A DNA stretch of 64,000 bases from Microplitis mediator. Lineage: Eukaryota > Arthropoda > Insecta > Hymenoptera > Braconidae. Where the stretch lies: positions 11,637,697 to 11,701,696 of the forward strand of contig NC_079971.1 of the NCBI RefSeq assembly GCF_029852145.1. The letters are read 5' to 3'. The translations under genes and the position numbers were made by a program. Position 1 is the stretch's first letter. Every line of letters starts with the position of its first letter. This document shows, one piece after another, positions 11,967-23,076 of this stretch. Under the pieces are notes generated by a model. It had not been told where the DNA came from. It saw only the letters and a program-made list of their open reading frames with translations, and ran no database searches.

Positions 11967-12615
11967 TTTTCTCACCTCCGGGCGGAAAGCGTCAACTTTC
12001 GTCCCGCTGTGCAAAACGAAGTTGCCGCTTTCCGCCTCTGTCGAGGAGAAAAATAGTATACACTCCTCGGGAAGTAAATAAGAAAGCCTCAAATCACATG
12101 TTTGTTGACCTCGGCTTCGCCTCGGCCAACAATTACATGTGATCCGAGACATTTCTTACTTTACTTCCCTAGGTGTGTAATATACTATATTTATTCAATC
12201 ATTCATTTATTTATTATTATTGTAATTTTTTTTTCTATTTCTAATAAGCTTTTTTTTTTGTTTATTGTCGTTTTTCTTCTTTTTTTTATAACTAAATTAT
12301 TAAATAATTATTGATTTCGGTTATGCATATGGAAAAGAAAGAGAAAAAAAAAATTCTATTGTTTTATTTGTCTATTATTAATTTATTATAATATAGTATA
12401 TTACACACTGAGGGAAGTAAAGTAAGAAATGTCTCAGATCACACGTAATTGTTGTCCGAGGCGAAGCCGAGGTCAACAAACATGTTATCTGAGGCTTTCT
12501 TATTTACTTCCCGAGGAGTGTATACTATTTTTCTTCTCGACGGAGGCGGGAAGCGGCAACTTCGTTTTGCACAGCGAGACGAAAGTTGACGCTTTCCGCC
12601 CGGAGGTGAGAAAAA
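11967..12615. mobile_element. Foldback element with nested hairpins
   Basis: Two inverted arms of about 220 bp (11967-12190 and 12391-12615) enclose a ~200-bp AT-rich loop. Each arm also contains its own hairpin: GGGAAGTAAATAAGAAAG pairs with CTTTCTTACTT-like DNA around a CTCGGCTTCGCCTCGG centre (12067-12169, and again 12414-12516). The outer ends read CTCACCTCCGGGCGG and its complement. It lies between integrase and the 3' LTR of gypsy-2, a region that is normally short. It has no coding capacity, and target duplications are unclear because the flanks are T/A runs. Confidence 0.85.
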
Positions 12616-13165
12616 ATTTTTTCTTTTTATCCATTTATTTACTCGTTTTTCTTTTGTGTATCTGTTTAACTTATCTTTTCAATTATTTCACTTTTCCTTT
12701 TCTTTTCTATTCGCTTCATACTTTCAATATTTCATATTATTTTAATTTAAAAAAATTTGGTTAATATTCGGTTATTTTTACGATTACCTATTATGTATTT
12801 TGCGTTATATTATTAACTATAATTATTAGCTATTATTATACTGGTTCTAGAATATTTTATTTCTAGCATTGTTTAATTTGTTTTATTCGTTTATGTTTGT
12901 TATCATTATTTTTTTTTTTATTTATTTATTTATATTTTTTTTTATTATTTTATCTTATATTTGCTAAACATTTAATTTCAATTATGTCTTTTTAAAAGTA
13001 TTTCTATTAAAATTTTTAAATTCTTTAATCATACGTAGTTATTAAATCAGGTCATGAACTATTTGATATTATTTATTTTTCTTTGTTACTTTTAATAAAT
13101 GATTTGTTCCCTAGAGTTACTTTAATGCGTTTTTGAAAAGGTATTGGTGTAAAAAAAATTTCGAT
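12616..13165. other. AT-rich 3' part of gypsy-2, no gene seen
   Basis: T-rich DNA between the foldback element and the integrase stop. No open frame carries a recognisable domain (env is not detected). Confidence 0.5.
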
Positions 13166-14143
13166 TTACTTATAAGCTATCTTAGCTCTGTCGCAATGGA
13201 TAAGTTTTCTTTTTCCAGGTTTATATTCAATTTCTATATCGTTTTTATCTGGGAAAATTTCGGTAATTTTATAAGGACCCAAATAATTGTCATCAAATTT
13301 ACCGTCTCTCTGGTTTTTTATTAAATAAATATTTTTACCTATTTCAAACTTTACGGGATTTATTTTCTTATCGTATCGTACTTTGGATTTTAATTTTGAA
13401 TTTTCTAAATTTTCTCTTGCTTCTTTTCTTGATTCTAACAATCGAGTTGCGAGTTCTTTAACGTAATCTGCGTATGTAGGGACATCGTCTAAATATGAAA
13501 ATTCTGATGGTAATCGCGCTTCTTTACCAAAAACTAATCTATATGGGGTGAATTTTGTACCTTCGTGTACACTCGTATTATAAGCAAAAGTTGCATGAGG
13601 CAACCATTTATCCCAGTCATTTTTATTTGTGAAATGTTTGATATAATCTGTTAAGACTTGATGACTTCTTTCTAATGAACCATTCGATTGAGGGTGAAAA
13701 GCTGTTGTTTTTATTTGTTTTATTTTGAAAGTTTTAGCTAAACAATTCATAACTTTACCTATAAATGCTTGACCTTGGTCGGTTAAAATTACTCTTGGGC
13801 AACCGTGTTTTAAAATGAAATTTTCTACTAATGCTATCGCGATGTCTTTGGCTGTCATGGATACTAATGGAATTGCAAAACAATATTTAGAGAGGTCATC
13901 TTGCATCGTTAAAATGTATGAATAACCGTTTGCCGATGTTTTAATCGGTACTACTATATCTAATGCTAATTTATCCCAAATTTCTGCGGATGTATCGGTA
14001 ATTACCATCGGTTGTTTTGTTTTAATTCTTACTAATTTCTTTTTTTGACAACTGATACATTTTCTAACAAAATCTTCGACATTTTTTTTTATATTATCCC
14101 AAAAATATCTTTGTCTGATTCTATTGTAAGTTTTAGTGACACC
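13166..14143 (-). pseudogene. Gypsy-2 integrase catalytic core and C-terminus
   Basis: This is the integrase of the gypsy-2 pol polyprotein, downstream of a TAA that breaks the zinc domain. After CISCQKKK it shows WDKLALDIVVPI with the first catalytic Asp, then CPRVILTDQGQAF with the second Asp, and HPQSNGSLERSHQVL with the catalytic Glu. WLPHATFAYNTSVHEGTKFTPYRLVFG follows. The C-terminal part (KFDDNYLGPYKITEI) resembles the usual GPY/F module. The DDE triad is intact, but separation from upstream pol by stops makes the enzyme unlikely to be produced. Confidence 0.92.
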
Positions 14144-15955
14144 TTAATGACCTGCCATTGGGGTCTCATGATTCTCTGCCATTATCTTTTGTCTCTCTTC
14201 TACTGGAGGTATTATTATTTGATCTCTACAAATGATTATTTTAATATCGGTTCCCTTAAATGTTCTAGCTATAATATTTTTAATTTTTGACCATACAGTT
14301 TTGGGTAAATTACTTCGTCCTTGAGAAACACTAATTGATTTTAATTTTGATTTTTCCATATATAATTTTAAATTTTTAAAAGCTTTACAATAATCTTTTT
14401 CGGTAGCTACATCTGTGTTGTTATTTTGAATAACTAACGCAAGTACTTTTCTTTTAAGTGTTCCCATTTTGATTACTTGACCTACTTTATATTTAACAAA
14501 TGGACTTGAATTTAAATATCCTGACAATAATAATTGTTTTCCTATTTCGCTTGGAACGGGACCATCTGTATTAAAAAAAACATAAATGCAAAAAAAACTA
14601 TTTTTTTGCATTTCTAAATTGTCTCTAGTTTCTATTATATTATCGTTGCTAAAGTCGTTCGACATTACTGAAACTACGGATGAATCATCGTCCGAATCTA
14701 TTTGTCCATTAGACGGATTATTATTTTCTGCTATAATTACACTGTCTATTTGTTCTTGATTACTATCTGAATTTAGTTCTGTTAAATTTTGTTGGAAACT
14801 TGTTATATTATTAGATAAATTTACTTGTTCGATTTGATCAAGGTTTTCATTATTACATGAATTTATTTGTTCTTGTTGATCAAAATTTTGGTCATTGAAC
14901 GAATTTATTCGTTCGACTGAACTCAAATTTTGATCAACGGGTGAATTTATATGTTTCGCAGGATTTTGTGGTTCTCTATTTGGGAAGGAATTTTGGGAAT
15001 TGATCGGTTGTACATTTTCTTTTATTACGCTCAATTTATTTTTTGAAAGCTTATCATTTGCATTTTGTTGGCGATTAATTGCTTCGAGGGTAACCATTAT
15101 TTTCGGCAATTGGGGTAGAAAATTATTTTTATTATTTTTGGGTTTTTTTGTTCTTATTTTAATATTTTCTGAAAGTTTTTGTATCTTATATGGAATGTGT
15201 TTTTGTGTATGCGTATGTTTATCATTATCTGTGCAACACGAGCACGTTTTGGGTTTACGCTGTCTTTTTGACCTGCGTAGCTGCGGTTCGCTGTTAGTAA
15301 CATTATTTATCGTTTGACTATTTGTTACTACACGATGTTTTTCTATGGCTTTACTAGGACTTTGTTGTCGTGGTTCGTCATTATTTATTTTAGGATTATT
15401 TTTTATTTCTACTTTTTGTACTTTAGTTTTATTTTTATCAATGTTTACAATAGTCGGCGGTATTACGTTATCATCGGATGACGTCTGTATGTCCATCGGT
15501 CGTGTGAGTGAGTTGTTAAAAGTAGTTTTATCAATTTCCATATTTACATGAGCGTTAGATTCGACATAAGGATCTGCATGCACTAAAGCTTCTACATTTA
15601 AAATTTTTGGGTGGTCACCACCTTCTTCTGATGACCATGGAATCGCGCCTCCCATATTTTTAGAATTATTAATTTTTCTTATAGGACTTCGTATGGGATT
15701 TGGGCATAATTTAATTGGGTTTTTTGTAACATTCCGTGTAGGCGTTCTTGGGGTAATAGGAATAGTCTCAATTGGCGAATCTGTGTCGATGTCATTTGAA
15801 TTGCTTGAATATATTTTTGAATTTATAATTTCTGTCTCGTCTGTATTTGATTCGTCGTCTGAGGTGTCTAGAGTAATAGTTTTCTTTGTCTTATTGTTAG
15901 TTTTTACTATTTTTCTGCGTGTGCGAACTGCTGGGGAAGGTGTAAATTCTGCTAG
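14144..15955 (-). pseudogene. Gypsy-2 pol linker and integrase zinc-domain start
   Basis: A long hydrophilic Asn/Gln/Ser/Asp-rich linker lies between RNase H and integrase. It includes repeats of the type INSxNxENLDQIEQ and a CSCC-containing segment. A more ordered segment follows (NTDGPVPSEIGKQLLLSGYL), then ETPMAGH, the start of the H2C2 domain. It ends at an in-frame TAA, where the next conserved residue in GHKG would lie. The linker is unusually long for a gypsy pol. The frame is the same as that of the RT upstream and the integrase core downstream. Confidence 0.8.
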
Positions 15956-18058
15956 TCAATGTGATCTTTTAATTTGAGAAAGTACTGATTTGTTTTTATT
16001 GGTTTCTGTATTTTCAATATTTGTCTGTGGTTTTAAATTTGAGGTTGAAGCTGTAATTGGCGTCTGTACGTCTATTAATAATGGTAATGAAGGATCAGTG
16101 ATTTTAGGAGTTTCAGGTATATACGAATGTGAGGATTGAGATGATGCTGATGAATTACGAGATTTCTTATGTTTTGGGAATTTTCTAGATTTATTTGCTA
16201 TATAAGAAAGACCAAAATCTGTCAAATAAGAATCGTCACTTGAATACGAAGGGTGATTTTTAATGAGTCTTTTTCTTAGAGCTGCCGCATCATAAATGTC
16301 TCCTGATGAGGATGATCCGTCAGAATAATCAGAAAGTATAATAGATTTATTTGACTCAAAATTTTCGAAAGGTTTTCTTTTATTACTTTTTAAATTTTCA
16401 CTAGATGTTAATTTATTAATTTCTTTTTTATTTTTATTTTCATCATTAAGATTGGAATTTTTATTCAAAGGATTTCGAGGATTATAATTTTCCAAATTTT
16501 TATTTACTTTATCATTTTCATTTTTATTCTTATTTATTCTTGATTCGGTTTCTGAAATTTTATTATATGGATTATACCGTCTAACGTTAGATTTTTCCTT
16601 TTTTAAATTTTTATTTTCACCGGTATATCCGTTTACCTTATTTTTGTCAACTAATCGCCGATCGATAGGGTAGCTAATCCTATTGCCGTCGCTAGTATTT
16701 TTGACTGTTGGGTCCGTAGTTAATTTATCGATGGGCCCAACCATTTGAGTTTTTGATTCATTTACTTTACTTTTTTCGACCGAATTTTCATTATCGACCG
16801 CCCGAGTATTTGGCTCGAGAATTTGAATTACCGAATTTATTTTACTACTTGAATAACTTTCCTCTGAACTTACATTTTCTTCCGTATTCTTGCTTAAATT
16901 TACATGCAATTTATTTTTATCAATATTTCGCGTTTTTGATTTTTCTTCTGAGTTACGTGACTCTGTATTAGTATATTTTTTGGATTTTTTTATTATGACT
17001 CTTCCGGAGTCAGATGGATCCGAAGATCGCAATCTAGCGATTCCAGGTTTATCAGGTCGCCATTTAATTATAATAGGATAAACTTCGCTGTTTTTTATTA
17101 TTGGGTTACGCGATAAAGCGTCCGCGTTGGTGTTTACTTTACCCGCTTTATATAATACGGTGTATTCGAACTCTTTAAGCCGTTCTCTCCATCTCATTAC
17201 ACGCCATGTTGGGTCATTCATATTATTTACCCACACAAGCGGTCTGTGATCGGTGAAAAGAGTAAGCTCTCTACCATAGAGATACGGTCTAAATGTTCGG
17301 ATACCGAATAAAGCTGCGACCATTTCTTTTTCAGTGGTCGAATAATTCTTTTCGTGTTTATTAAGCACACGAGAAGCTGCCACGACGATAGTATCCTCTC
17401 CAATTTTACCTTGTGATAGAATTGCTCCAACTGCATAGTTAGATGCATCGGTCGTTAGAATAAACGGTTTCGAAAAATCAGGATATTGCAATATCGAAGC
17501 TGTACATAGTTTGTCCCGCAAGGTTTCAAAAGCTACCTGATGTTCAGGCGTCCATGTAAATCTTGCGTTTTTACTTGTAAGATCAGATAGGCACTTAGCG
17601 ATTTTTGCGAAATCTTTAATAAATCGCCGATAATAACCAGCAAGTCCAAGAAACTCTCTCACTTGTGTTGTATTTACGGGTGTTTTGAAACATTTGATCG
17701 CTTTAGTTTTATCGGGATCAGGCTTGACACCGTCAGCAGATATGAGACGGCCTAGATAAATTACTTCTTTCTTTAAAAATTCACATTTATCAGCTTGAAG
17801 AGTTAGATTTGCACCACGCAAACGTTCGGCCAGTTTTTCAAATTCAGTATTATGTTCTTCTAGAGAACGTGCGTAAATAACGATATCGTCTAAGTAAACA
17901 AAGAGATCAGCTCCTTGTAACCCGCGTAAAACTAAATCCATTAACCTTTGGAACGTTGCAGGAGCATTTTTAAGTCCAAATGGCATTCTATTAAATTGAT
18001 AATGACCATGAGGAGTTGTAAATGCTGTTTTATGTTTATCTTTTGGATGCATTTTAAT
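15956..18058 (-). pseudogene. Gypsy-2 RT palm/thumb and RNase H
   Basis: It begins IKMHPKDKHKTAFTT, just after a TAA that replaces the residue following GFH. RT motifs are FGLKNAPATFQRLM and the catalytic LFVYLDDIVIYA, with thumb FLGLAGYYRRFI. RNase H has FILTTDASNYAVGAIL, YSTTEKEMVAALFG, LTLFTDHRPLVW and NADALSRNP. A low-complexity Asn/Lys/Ser tail follows and ends at an in-frame TGA (15956-15958). Catalytic residues look intact. The damage is in the stops. Confidence 0.93.
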
Positions 18059-18540
18059 TTAGTGAAATCCAGATTTTAAATCGAAAATTGAAAAATAAAT
18101 TGCACCACCCAGTTGATCAAGAATATCATTTATCAACGGTAATGGGTATGCGTCTTTAATAGTTTTGTCATCTAATTTACGGTAATCAATTACTAAACGC
18201 CATCTTTTATTGCCTTTTGAATCAGCCTTTTTTGATACTATCCATAGAGGGGAATTATAGGGAGAGGTCGAAGGTTCTATTATGTCAATTAACATTAATT
18301 CTGTAATTTGTTTTTGAATTTCGTCTTTTTGTACAGGTGGATGTCTGTATTGTCGAATATTTACCGGTACGTCATCGTTAGTAGGTATACTGTGTGCCGC
18401 TGTCTCTGTAGCGCGCAATGATTCTCCCGGAATGTGAAACAGGTCAGCGTATTTTTCTACAAGAGAAACTATCGCTTTACGCTCTTCCCCATTCAAATAT
18501 TCCAAACGCAAGAGTTTTAACACTCGGTCAACACGATTTT
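18059..18540 (-). pseudogene. Gypsy-2 RT fingers
   Basis: The segment runs from just after the inserted LTR through FHIPGESL, AHSIPTNDDVPVNIRQYRHP, SPYNSPLWIVSKKADSKGNKRWRLVIDYRKLDD and FSIFDLKSGFH, then stops at TAA (18059-18061). The frame joins in phase to the protease segment at 20268 once the insertion and one target duplication are discounted, which shows a single pol frame originally. Confidence 0.9.
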
Positions 18541-18545
18541 CCCGG

Positions 18546-20267
18546 TATAACAGGGATTTTATTTAATTTAAATTAATTTTATAATATTTGAATTTGAATT
18601 TTGTTCGACTGCGCTCTCGGCCCACGCATCACCGTTGCCCCCACGCCGTTAGAGATCGATAATATAAAACTCTAACTGATTGGTTGACACGTTTGGCCGT
18701 GTGACGAATGGGTACTCTATGAGGCCCCGAGTCCCGCCATTTCTAGAGATAAAAATTTATCTGAAATTTGGATGACACGAGCCTGAGATGGAATCCAGAG
18801 TGAGGATGCCGGCTTCGCAGCGCACCGAGACGCACTCAAGCGTCACTCACTGCCTGGTGCTACTATAGATCAGACGCATCAAAAAAAAAATAAAATATTG
18901 TAAACTTGCTACTATCAGCACAATATAACAAAGAAAATTGCTATTTACGGTGAGTCGTGAGACCCCGTAGCAGTTAATAAAAATAATTAAAAGTGAGTCT
19001 CATATAAATAAAAACATCACAAATTAAAATAATAAAAAAATTAACGGTGAGTCGAACAGACCCCGTGTCTGATATCAAAACGGTGAGTCTATATTTGACC
19101 CCGGTTACACCTGTCTCGAAGTCCACGATTGTTGTGACTTTTTGTCGAGATCTTTTTAATAACAACTAAAATTACGCTGAGTTTGACAACCGCGTGATTA
19201 ATTAAGAAAATTTATTTAAAATCGCAGCAGATAAAAAGATCCGGCAACATTAGCAGCTGGCGTCAGGAAGCACGAGCGGCGTCCTTTGCATCTAATGGCG
19301 TCATCATCGATTCATGGAACTTCTTCGGTAAATTTGGAAAACATCTTGGTCAAATTAAATTCATTATTATTCGCTAATTTTATTATAAAATATTAATTGA
19401 GAAAATCGTATATTATACGTATAAGTTAGGGATAAAATTTATCGTTTTCGTGGCGTGGGTTCGAGAGTATTCGGTCGCCATTTTGTATAAGTGTCTGGGT
19501 TGACTTTGTTAGGTAGCGTCAGATTAAGTAATTACTTCAGTCGAGTCCAGCGACCACTGATTAATTAATTAATCAACCTCTAGGAGGTGCTGAAATTTAG
19601 TTTAGTAGAAATTATTAAACATTGTGACCTTGGTGCTGAGTCTCACCGACCGCATCACTGGAAACTTTAAGAAAATCAAAACCCAGAACTTAGGTGATAA
19701 TAAATTTTATAGTTACGAATATATTGTATGTGTGTGTGATCTGGTATTAAATTTTTCCTCGCCAGCAAATTGTTAAAAATAAAGGAAGTGATAATGATTA
19801 TAGAGATTTAAGAAATTTATATGAAAATTTATTAAAATTAAAAACACGTTAAAATTGTCGGGACACTTAAAGTTTTATTATTGTTAAAGATAATTAATAT
19901 TAAGTAGAAAGCATATCTGTTTGCCACCATTTTGTTATAAATAAATTTGGATATATTTTATATAATTTATTGAAATAATTATTCTCGATCGACTAATGAT
20001 GTTGAGTCTGACGACCACTCATTAAGTGATTGATTAAATTTAAAATTAGAACCTAACTCTGCAGCTGTGTGGTCCAGCCTTGATAAGGAGATTTTTGGAC
20101 TCATCCTTGAGATTTCTTTTGTTCTCTGCTTTGTTTTGCCTTGCACACGATACTGAGAGGTCGTGCAATTTTACTCTCAGTGGCGCCCTTAGAACTTTTG
20201 AGTTCAAAAGGTGTCCAAATTGTGACCTCTTAAGCCTCGTCGTCAAGACCACGGAAGTCGAGGGGTA
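18546..20267. repeat. LTR-like insertion in gypsy-2 pol (probable solo LTR)
   Basis: About 1.7 kb separate protease from RT. CCCGGT occurs at both borders (18541-18546 and 20268-20273), giving a 4-6-bp target duplication depending on where the ends are set. Read on the plus strand the insert starts TATAACAGGG and ends GAGGGGTA. It contains TGGCGCCC about 85 bases from its end, as does the 34074-36680 insert. It has no long coding frame. Removing it restores the pol frame, which proves that it is secondary. Confidence 0.75.
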
Positions 20268-20985
20268 CCCGGTTATACCGGGCCCTGGTACTATTATCGT
20301 ATTCATCTGTGTCATCTTGCGTCAAAGTACTGTCCTCGTCTTCACTTGTCCCAAAGGTGTACAGTGGAATTACGGGCACTTTTACTTTAACATCTTTACT
20401 AAGAGTATTAATCGCGTACAAATAAGCAATACCATTATTATTCCTAACTAAAGCTTCGCCTGCGTAAATACCGTCTTCAAATTCTATACGAGGTGCATAA
20501 CCCTCTTTAAGTTTACTGTCGACTCGAACAAACATTGCTGTTTTTGTTCGAGCTTTTAAAACGAAATATTCTCCCTCCGTGAATGATAATTCTAAATTAT
20601 TTAAATGTTTAAAAGTTATAGTATTTTCTACTAAGTTAATTATTCCGCCATGTTCGCGTAAAAATTCCATACCGAGTATTCCACTATAATCTAAAGAAAA
20701 TTCATCTAGGATGACATGAAAGTATGTAGTTTCATTAAAGATTTGCATTTTAATTCTACCTAAAGTAATGGCTTCAGATACTCCATTTAGTTTATAGCAA
20801 TAAGAATCATCAATTAAATTTTTATATTTTACTTCGCCGTATTTTATTAAATTTAAACTACATCCCGTGTCAATTAAAATTTTTCCGTAACTTGATATAA
20901 TATCTTTAGATTTGAGCATGATAGACGTAGGTTTGTAATCTATTGACATAGCACCTACGACATAAGTTCGCGTTGATATTCTTAG
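20268..20985 (-). pseudogene. Gypsy-2 aspartic protease
   Basis: Retropepsin-type domain: GKILIDTGCSLNLIKYGEV is the active site (DTGC), and DYSGILGMEFLREHGGIIN is the second conserved region. The frame is offset from gag and overlaps the gag end near 20950-20985, consistent with gag-pol frameshifting. The C-terminal residues after TRARYN belong to the inserted LTR and not to the protease. Confidence 0.85.
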
Positions 20986-22103
20986 TTTTTGTTCGAAATT
21001 TGGCGCTGAGCTGATACGTTTCCCATCAGAGCGCCGACTCGAGGGAACGGGTTTGCGTTTCCCGTACTTGTACTCGGTTTTGAGTCTAGTCTGTCATGAT
21101 GTCTTTTGTCATACATTTTTTTTCTGCAATTATTCATTAAATGACCGTTCATTTTACAATAATCACATTGAACAATATTTTTGTTTATAGTTTGATTAGA
21201 TTCAATATTTTTCCTTTGCATTCAAATTCTGCATTCTCCGATTTTATGATTATTTCTTTTGCAGAAATTACAAAATCTAGTATTTTGATTAAAATTTCTA
21301 GGATTTTGATATTTATCTTGTCTCGATTTTTCAAAATAGTTTTGATGATTTTTTTGAAATTGATTTGGATTTTTATGATCATTATTTGAATTACGAATGT
21401 TCTGGGTTAAGTCAGTATTATTTTGAAGGTTTTGTCTAGTATGTGAAGTTAAAACGTGATGGTAATCTTTACTTTGGGTTCGAGAATCATATATATTGAA
21501 AAAATTATCGACATTTCTCATTTGTTGTAGTTGTTTTTCTACTTTTTCGGCTGATTTTGTCGCATAGTCGAGATCTGAGTATTTATCTTCTTGTACAAAA
21601 ATAGCAAATTTTGGGTGTAACCCTGATATGAATGAACGAATAGCGGTTTCTTTAGCTAGCGTAGCCTGTTCTGTTTTATTTTCCCCGTCAGTATATTCAA
21701 TTTCTGACAATGTATTTCGCAAATGTTGGCTTATTCTGTAGTTAAAGTCTCTGACGCGTTCGTTTGGATATTGTTGAAAGTTATCAAATTCTCTCATCCA
21801 TAGTGAGATTTCTTTACTTTGTCTAAAGTGTAAATTTAAAAATGAAATACAGTCGTCGATATTTGTCAGGTCTATGGTACTAACTCTTTTTAAAGGTTCG
21901 CCTTTGCATTTTGTCTGTAATAATTTGACTAGAAATTCTTCGTTAATATCGTCTTTAAAAATTTTCTTAGCATTTCTGCACGCTTTTGTAAATGACTCTA
22001 TGGGATAACCGTCTTTTGTACCGTCAAAGTCTGGGATGGTTTTTAGAAAGTCTTTATAATCAATTTTATTAATATTATTATTTTGGGTTCTGTTAGAATT
22101 CAT
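20982..22103 (-). pseudogene. Gypsy-2 gag (capsid and two CCHC knuckles), one stop
   Basis: It begins MNSNRTQNNNINKIDYKDFL. The capsid-like core includes IPDFDGTKDGYPIESFTKAC, CISFLNLHFRQSKEISLWMREF and RVRDFNYRISQHLRN, typical of retrotransposon gag. A first zinc knuckle CNFCKRNNHKIGEC is followed by an in-frame TGA (21222-21224). The same frame then continues into a second knuckle CDYCKMNGHLMNNC and ends at 20982. Both knuckles keep C-x2-C-x4-H-x4-C spacing. Its place next to the PBS-side leader fits gag. Confidence 0.88.
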
Positions 22104-22109
22104 TATTGA

Positions 22110-22307
22110 TTATGAATCTAAATTTGTGGCGTTTAATTTATTCATTTCTTCCCTTACGCGTAGCGCTAGTTCGGTTTCAAAATTTTCATTAAAAGTATTT
22201 TTTACTCGTTCATGATCTGATCTTAATTTTTGAATTTCATTGACTAATGTTTCTATTGTAACTTTTGCTTCTGTGAGAGAAACTTCCATGGCTTCTATTT
22301 TAGACAT
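22110..22307 (-). CDS. Small coiled-coil frame before gypsy-2 gag
   Basis: A 65-codon frame ends seven bases before the gag ATG. It is helical and charged with heptad-like spacing (VSLTEAKVTIETLVNEIQKL), so it may form a coiled coil. It could be a separate leader peptide or, more likely, the N-terminus of gag displaced by a stop. No known domain is recognised. Confidence 0.4.
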   Translation of the reverse strand: MSKIEAMEVSLTEAKVTIETLVNEIQKLRSDHERVKNTFNENFETELALRVREEMNKLNATNLDS

Positions 22308-23033
22308 TTTTTATGAATTTATGTTTTTAAATTTATATAACGCAAAAAAAAAATTACAAAATTGAATGATATCAATAAATTGACTTACTACTTAGATGAT
22401 TGTAAAAATAAATTATGATTGATGTGAAGATCTTCGTTGCCGTCGGAAGGTTGATGGTGAAGGTCAGCAGGTAACACGATGTTGTAGATCTCTCAGCACT
22501 TATTGGTGTTGATTTGTCCGTCGGAAGCCGTGAATGATGATGGTAATTTGGTTGAATCAGCAAAAAAAACAATTTTTCAGGTTCTCTGCTTATTCGACTT
22601 GAGTATTCTCTTTGGATATTGTCTTGAAGTTTTATTTTTAATTTTGGTAATAAATTTTTTTTTTTTATTATTCACTAACTTCACTCACTAAAAATTTTAC
22701 CTTGACTTTAATTTTTTATTTGAAATTTTTGTTTCAATTGATATTTATTATTTTATGAGAGCGAAAAAAAATTAAATTTCAGATCTTGGAGATTAAAAAA
22801 AAATTTCCGAATTTTTAATTTAAATGTTCGATATTATTATTTTAATTATTTTTTTACGATTTTCTTTTAATTATTTATGAAATTTTAATTTCGTTTATTT
22901 GAATTTTTATTATTATTACTTTTACTCACTTCAATTCTCACTTAATTCTTCACTTTGATAGCTTGATGTCGATTTTTTTGTTGAAAAAAAAATTTTCGGA
23001 TTTTTGAGATTTTGACCAGTCTATTCGGGGGCT
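22308..23033 (-). other. Gypsy-2 untranslated leader
   Basis: AT-rich DNA between the primer-binding site and the first coding frame. It shows no supportable gene and is expected to hold the packaging and dimerisation signals of the element. Confidence 0.6.
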
Positions 23034-23057
23034 GTTCGAATCCCACCGCTGCCACCA
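23034..23057 (-). promoter_or_regulatory. Primer-binding site, tRNA-Leu type
   Basis: The plus strand GTTCGAATCCCACC followed by GCTGCCACCA is a tRNA 3' end with T-loop, acceptor stem and CCA. Its complement begins TGGTGGCAGCGG on the sense strand of the element. The acceptor sequence fits tRNA-Leu. It lies 19 bases inside the 5' LTR, a larger gap than usual. Confidence 0.85.
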
Positions 23058-23076
23058 ATTATAATTATATTTAAGT

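Noticed and set aside
12429..12764. 111-codon frame in the foldback element, with Cys/Arg-rich start
   Set aside because: It translates one arm of the inverted repeat; the opposite arm gives the antisense counterpart. No domain, and the frame runs into T-rich DNA.
11661..13165. An env gene in gypsy-2 between integrase and 3' LTR
   Set aside because: No long frame, signal peptide or membrane segment in the right orientation. The extra length comes from the foldback element and AT-rich DNA.
20046..20315. Separate 89-codon gene near the gypsy-2 protease
   Set aside because: It spans the border of the LTR-like insertion and the protease in another frame, with no domain.
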